From the NCBI GenBank assembly GCA_949317995.1, contig OX439036.1:85132420-85196419 (forward strand): 64,000 nt of DNA, written 5' to 3'. Below are positions 62,791 through 64,000 of the stretch, piece by piece. Made by a program: the position numbers and the translations under genes. The notes below the pieces were generated by a model. It did not search any database. It was not told where the DNA came from and was given only the letters and a program-made list of their open reading frames with translations. This DNA is from Acholoe squamosa (lineage: Eukaryota > Annelida > Polychaeta > Phyllodocida > Polynoidae). Within the stretch, counting starts at the first letter, position 1. Each line of letters opens with the position of its first letter.

Positions 62791-64000
62791 TTTTAAATCT
62801 GTTCCAGTCCCACGTCATAGTGCTGATATCCACTCCAAACAGTGCTGATACCCACCCCAAATAGTGCCGATATCCAGCCAAAGACTGCTGCTATGCAGGT
62901 ATATCAGAATGGGAATATCCAGTAAAAGCACTGTGAGTCACCCAAGTCATGTAATAACAGTGACTACATAGAGGCTTACAGTACAGACCTCAAAATAGGA
63001 GCTGCTATCTATTCAACTGCTGACTCAATATACATGACTATGAAGTCATAGCACCGAGTCATAGGAGCCACTATTGGCTAAATAGTGACCAGCCGTACCT
63101 CCCTCATGGTCTAGTTTGCACTCCTGTGTTCAAATGAACATAGGCCTGCAGTAACTGTAAAGAGTTGATCCCACCTGGGCCCTATGTAAATGAAGTACAG
63201 GAATATCTTCTCATGTAGTTCCATATAGTGGGCCGTTGCCAATTACTATCCTGAGTAAATAATAAATGAATAGAAATAGAGATCTATGTTTTTATACTTA
63301 AGGGAGTTTGGTTGCAGGTCCCTCAACTTGCACTGTGTGGTTGAAGATGTAAACCCACCTTGGCACCAAGCTACATTCCGACCTAGCGTGATATATTATT
63401 AACCAATGAGAATAATTATTCCTCTCATTCACTGCAGACTTTTCAGGGTGCATTACGTAACACCTGGTACCCATCAGCTCGCTGTTATCAGTCCTTATCT
63501 CGCAAAGTATCAGCTTCAGCAGGGGTTGGCCCACTTAAGAATCCGCTAATGAGGAATAGCACAGTGGTGGAGAGTCCCTAGTCATTGCTGCCATTAGATC
63601 ACGGGATGTGCAAGATTTTGCATGGCAGGGGTCATGCATGCATCGCTTTTCAAGCACAGTACTTGAATAAAGTATCTGCTTGGAGTGTGAGTTGTACATA
63701 GTTTCCTGACATTTTTTACTATCAAACCATATTGAAATATGGGTCTTCCATTGCATCATAAAATAAAATAAAACAATGGAATATCGAGACCACAAATCGT
63801 GATAACCCCAATCGACAAAAATGGGATGTTAATGGCATCCCTAGGTCAGGACCTTTTAGGTCATTGGTCTATATATCTATAGAGAGTACTTATATGGTTA
63901 CAAAAAAAAATAGCACAAATTGTGCACATTTGAGCAAAGGAGTGTAAAGGGCAACCGCTATGACTACCCACTAGTTATTCATATTGGGGGATGCCATACC
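62791..64000. other. No gene seen
   Basis: Non-coding. Short tandem-like words ATAGTGCTGATA/CCACCCCAAA recur at 62815-62885. Near 63450 a stretch resembles the complement of 39930-39990. The minus-strand frames 63298-63534 and 63535-63795 have no domain. Confidence 0.35.

Overview
This is eukaryotic, almost certainly invertebrate-metazoan DNA. Its non-coding sequence is AT-rich, exons are small and bounded by GT/AG sites, and it holds Ty3/gypsy LTR elements, LINEs with apurinic-type endonuclease and reverse transcriptase, a tRNA-derived SINE, many short inverted-repeat (MITE or foldback) elements and several satellites. A marine deuterostome such as amphioxus would fit the mix and the apparent ependymin-type gene, but the species cannot be fixed from the sequence. 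No tRNA or rRNA gene, CRISPR array or bacterial-style operon is present.

Host genes are sparse. On the minus strand three exons (35412-35405, 34821-34733, 26009-25806) join in phase into the start of a secreted protein with a signal peptide and a weak ependymin-related pattern. Later exons are not found and may lie left of the window or on the far side of the inserted repeats. On the plus strand, 41570-41861 looks like the first coding exon of a class A peptide GPCR: three N-glycosylation sequons, then most of TM1, ending at a GTAAGT donor. The next exon is not visible, so 41862-50000 is probably intron with repeats.

Most readable coding sequence is mobile. Element 1 (10710-23520, plus strand, 12.8 kb) is a gypsy element with 365-bp LTRs differing at two positions and a CTTA target duplication. 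It carries gag, a zinc knuckle, protease-RT-RNase H-integrase, and a third gene of about 3.4 kb where env would sit. It is nested in an older inverted-repeat element (9921-10709 plus 23525-23887). Element 2 (50020-58579, minus strand, 8.6 kb) has 441-bp LTRs about 2% diverged and an ATAC duplication. It has gag, protease-RT-RNase H with no integrase, and again a third gene. In both elements the third gene carries paired C2H2-like zinc fingers plus coiled-coil or low-complexity regions and no visible membrane segment. This shared non-envelope ORF3 is the most notable coding feature of the window.

Layout: 1-4080 dispersed repeats and MITEs; 4130-4885 83-bp satellite; 5045-8045 dead LINE (minus); 8440-9140 106-bp satellite; 9921-23887 nested element 1; 24406-25528 inverted-repeat element holding a 104-bp satellite, then a piggyBac-type MITE; 25806-35412 ependymin-like gene with LINE and MITE debris in its intron; 36440-41285 MITE and foldback cluster; 41570-41861 GPCR exon; 42000-50019 repeat-rich non-coding DNA; 50020-58579 element 2; 59190-60240 SINE and foldback elements; 60515-62790 second LINE; then nothing recognisable to the end.
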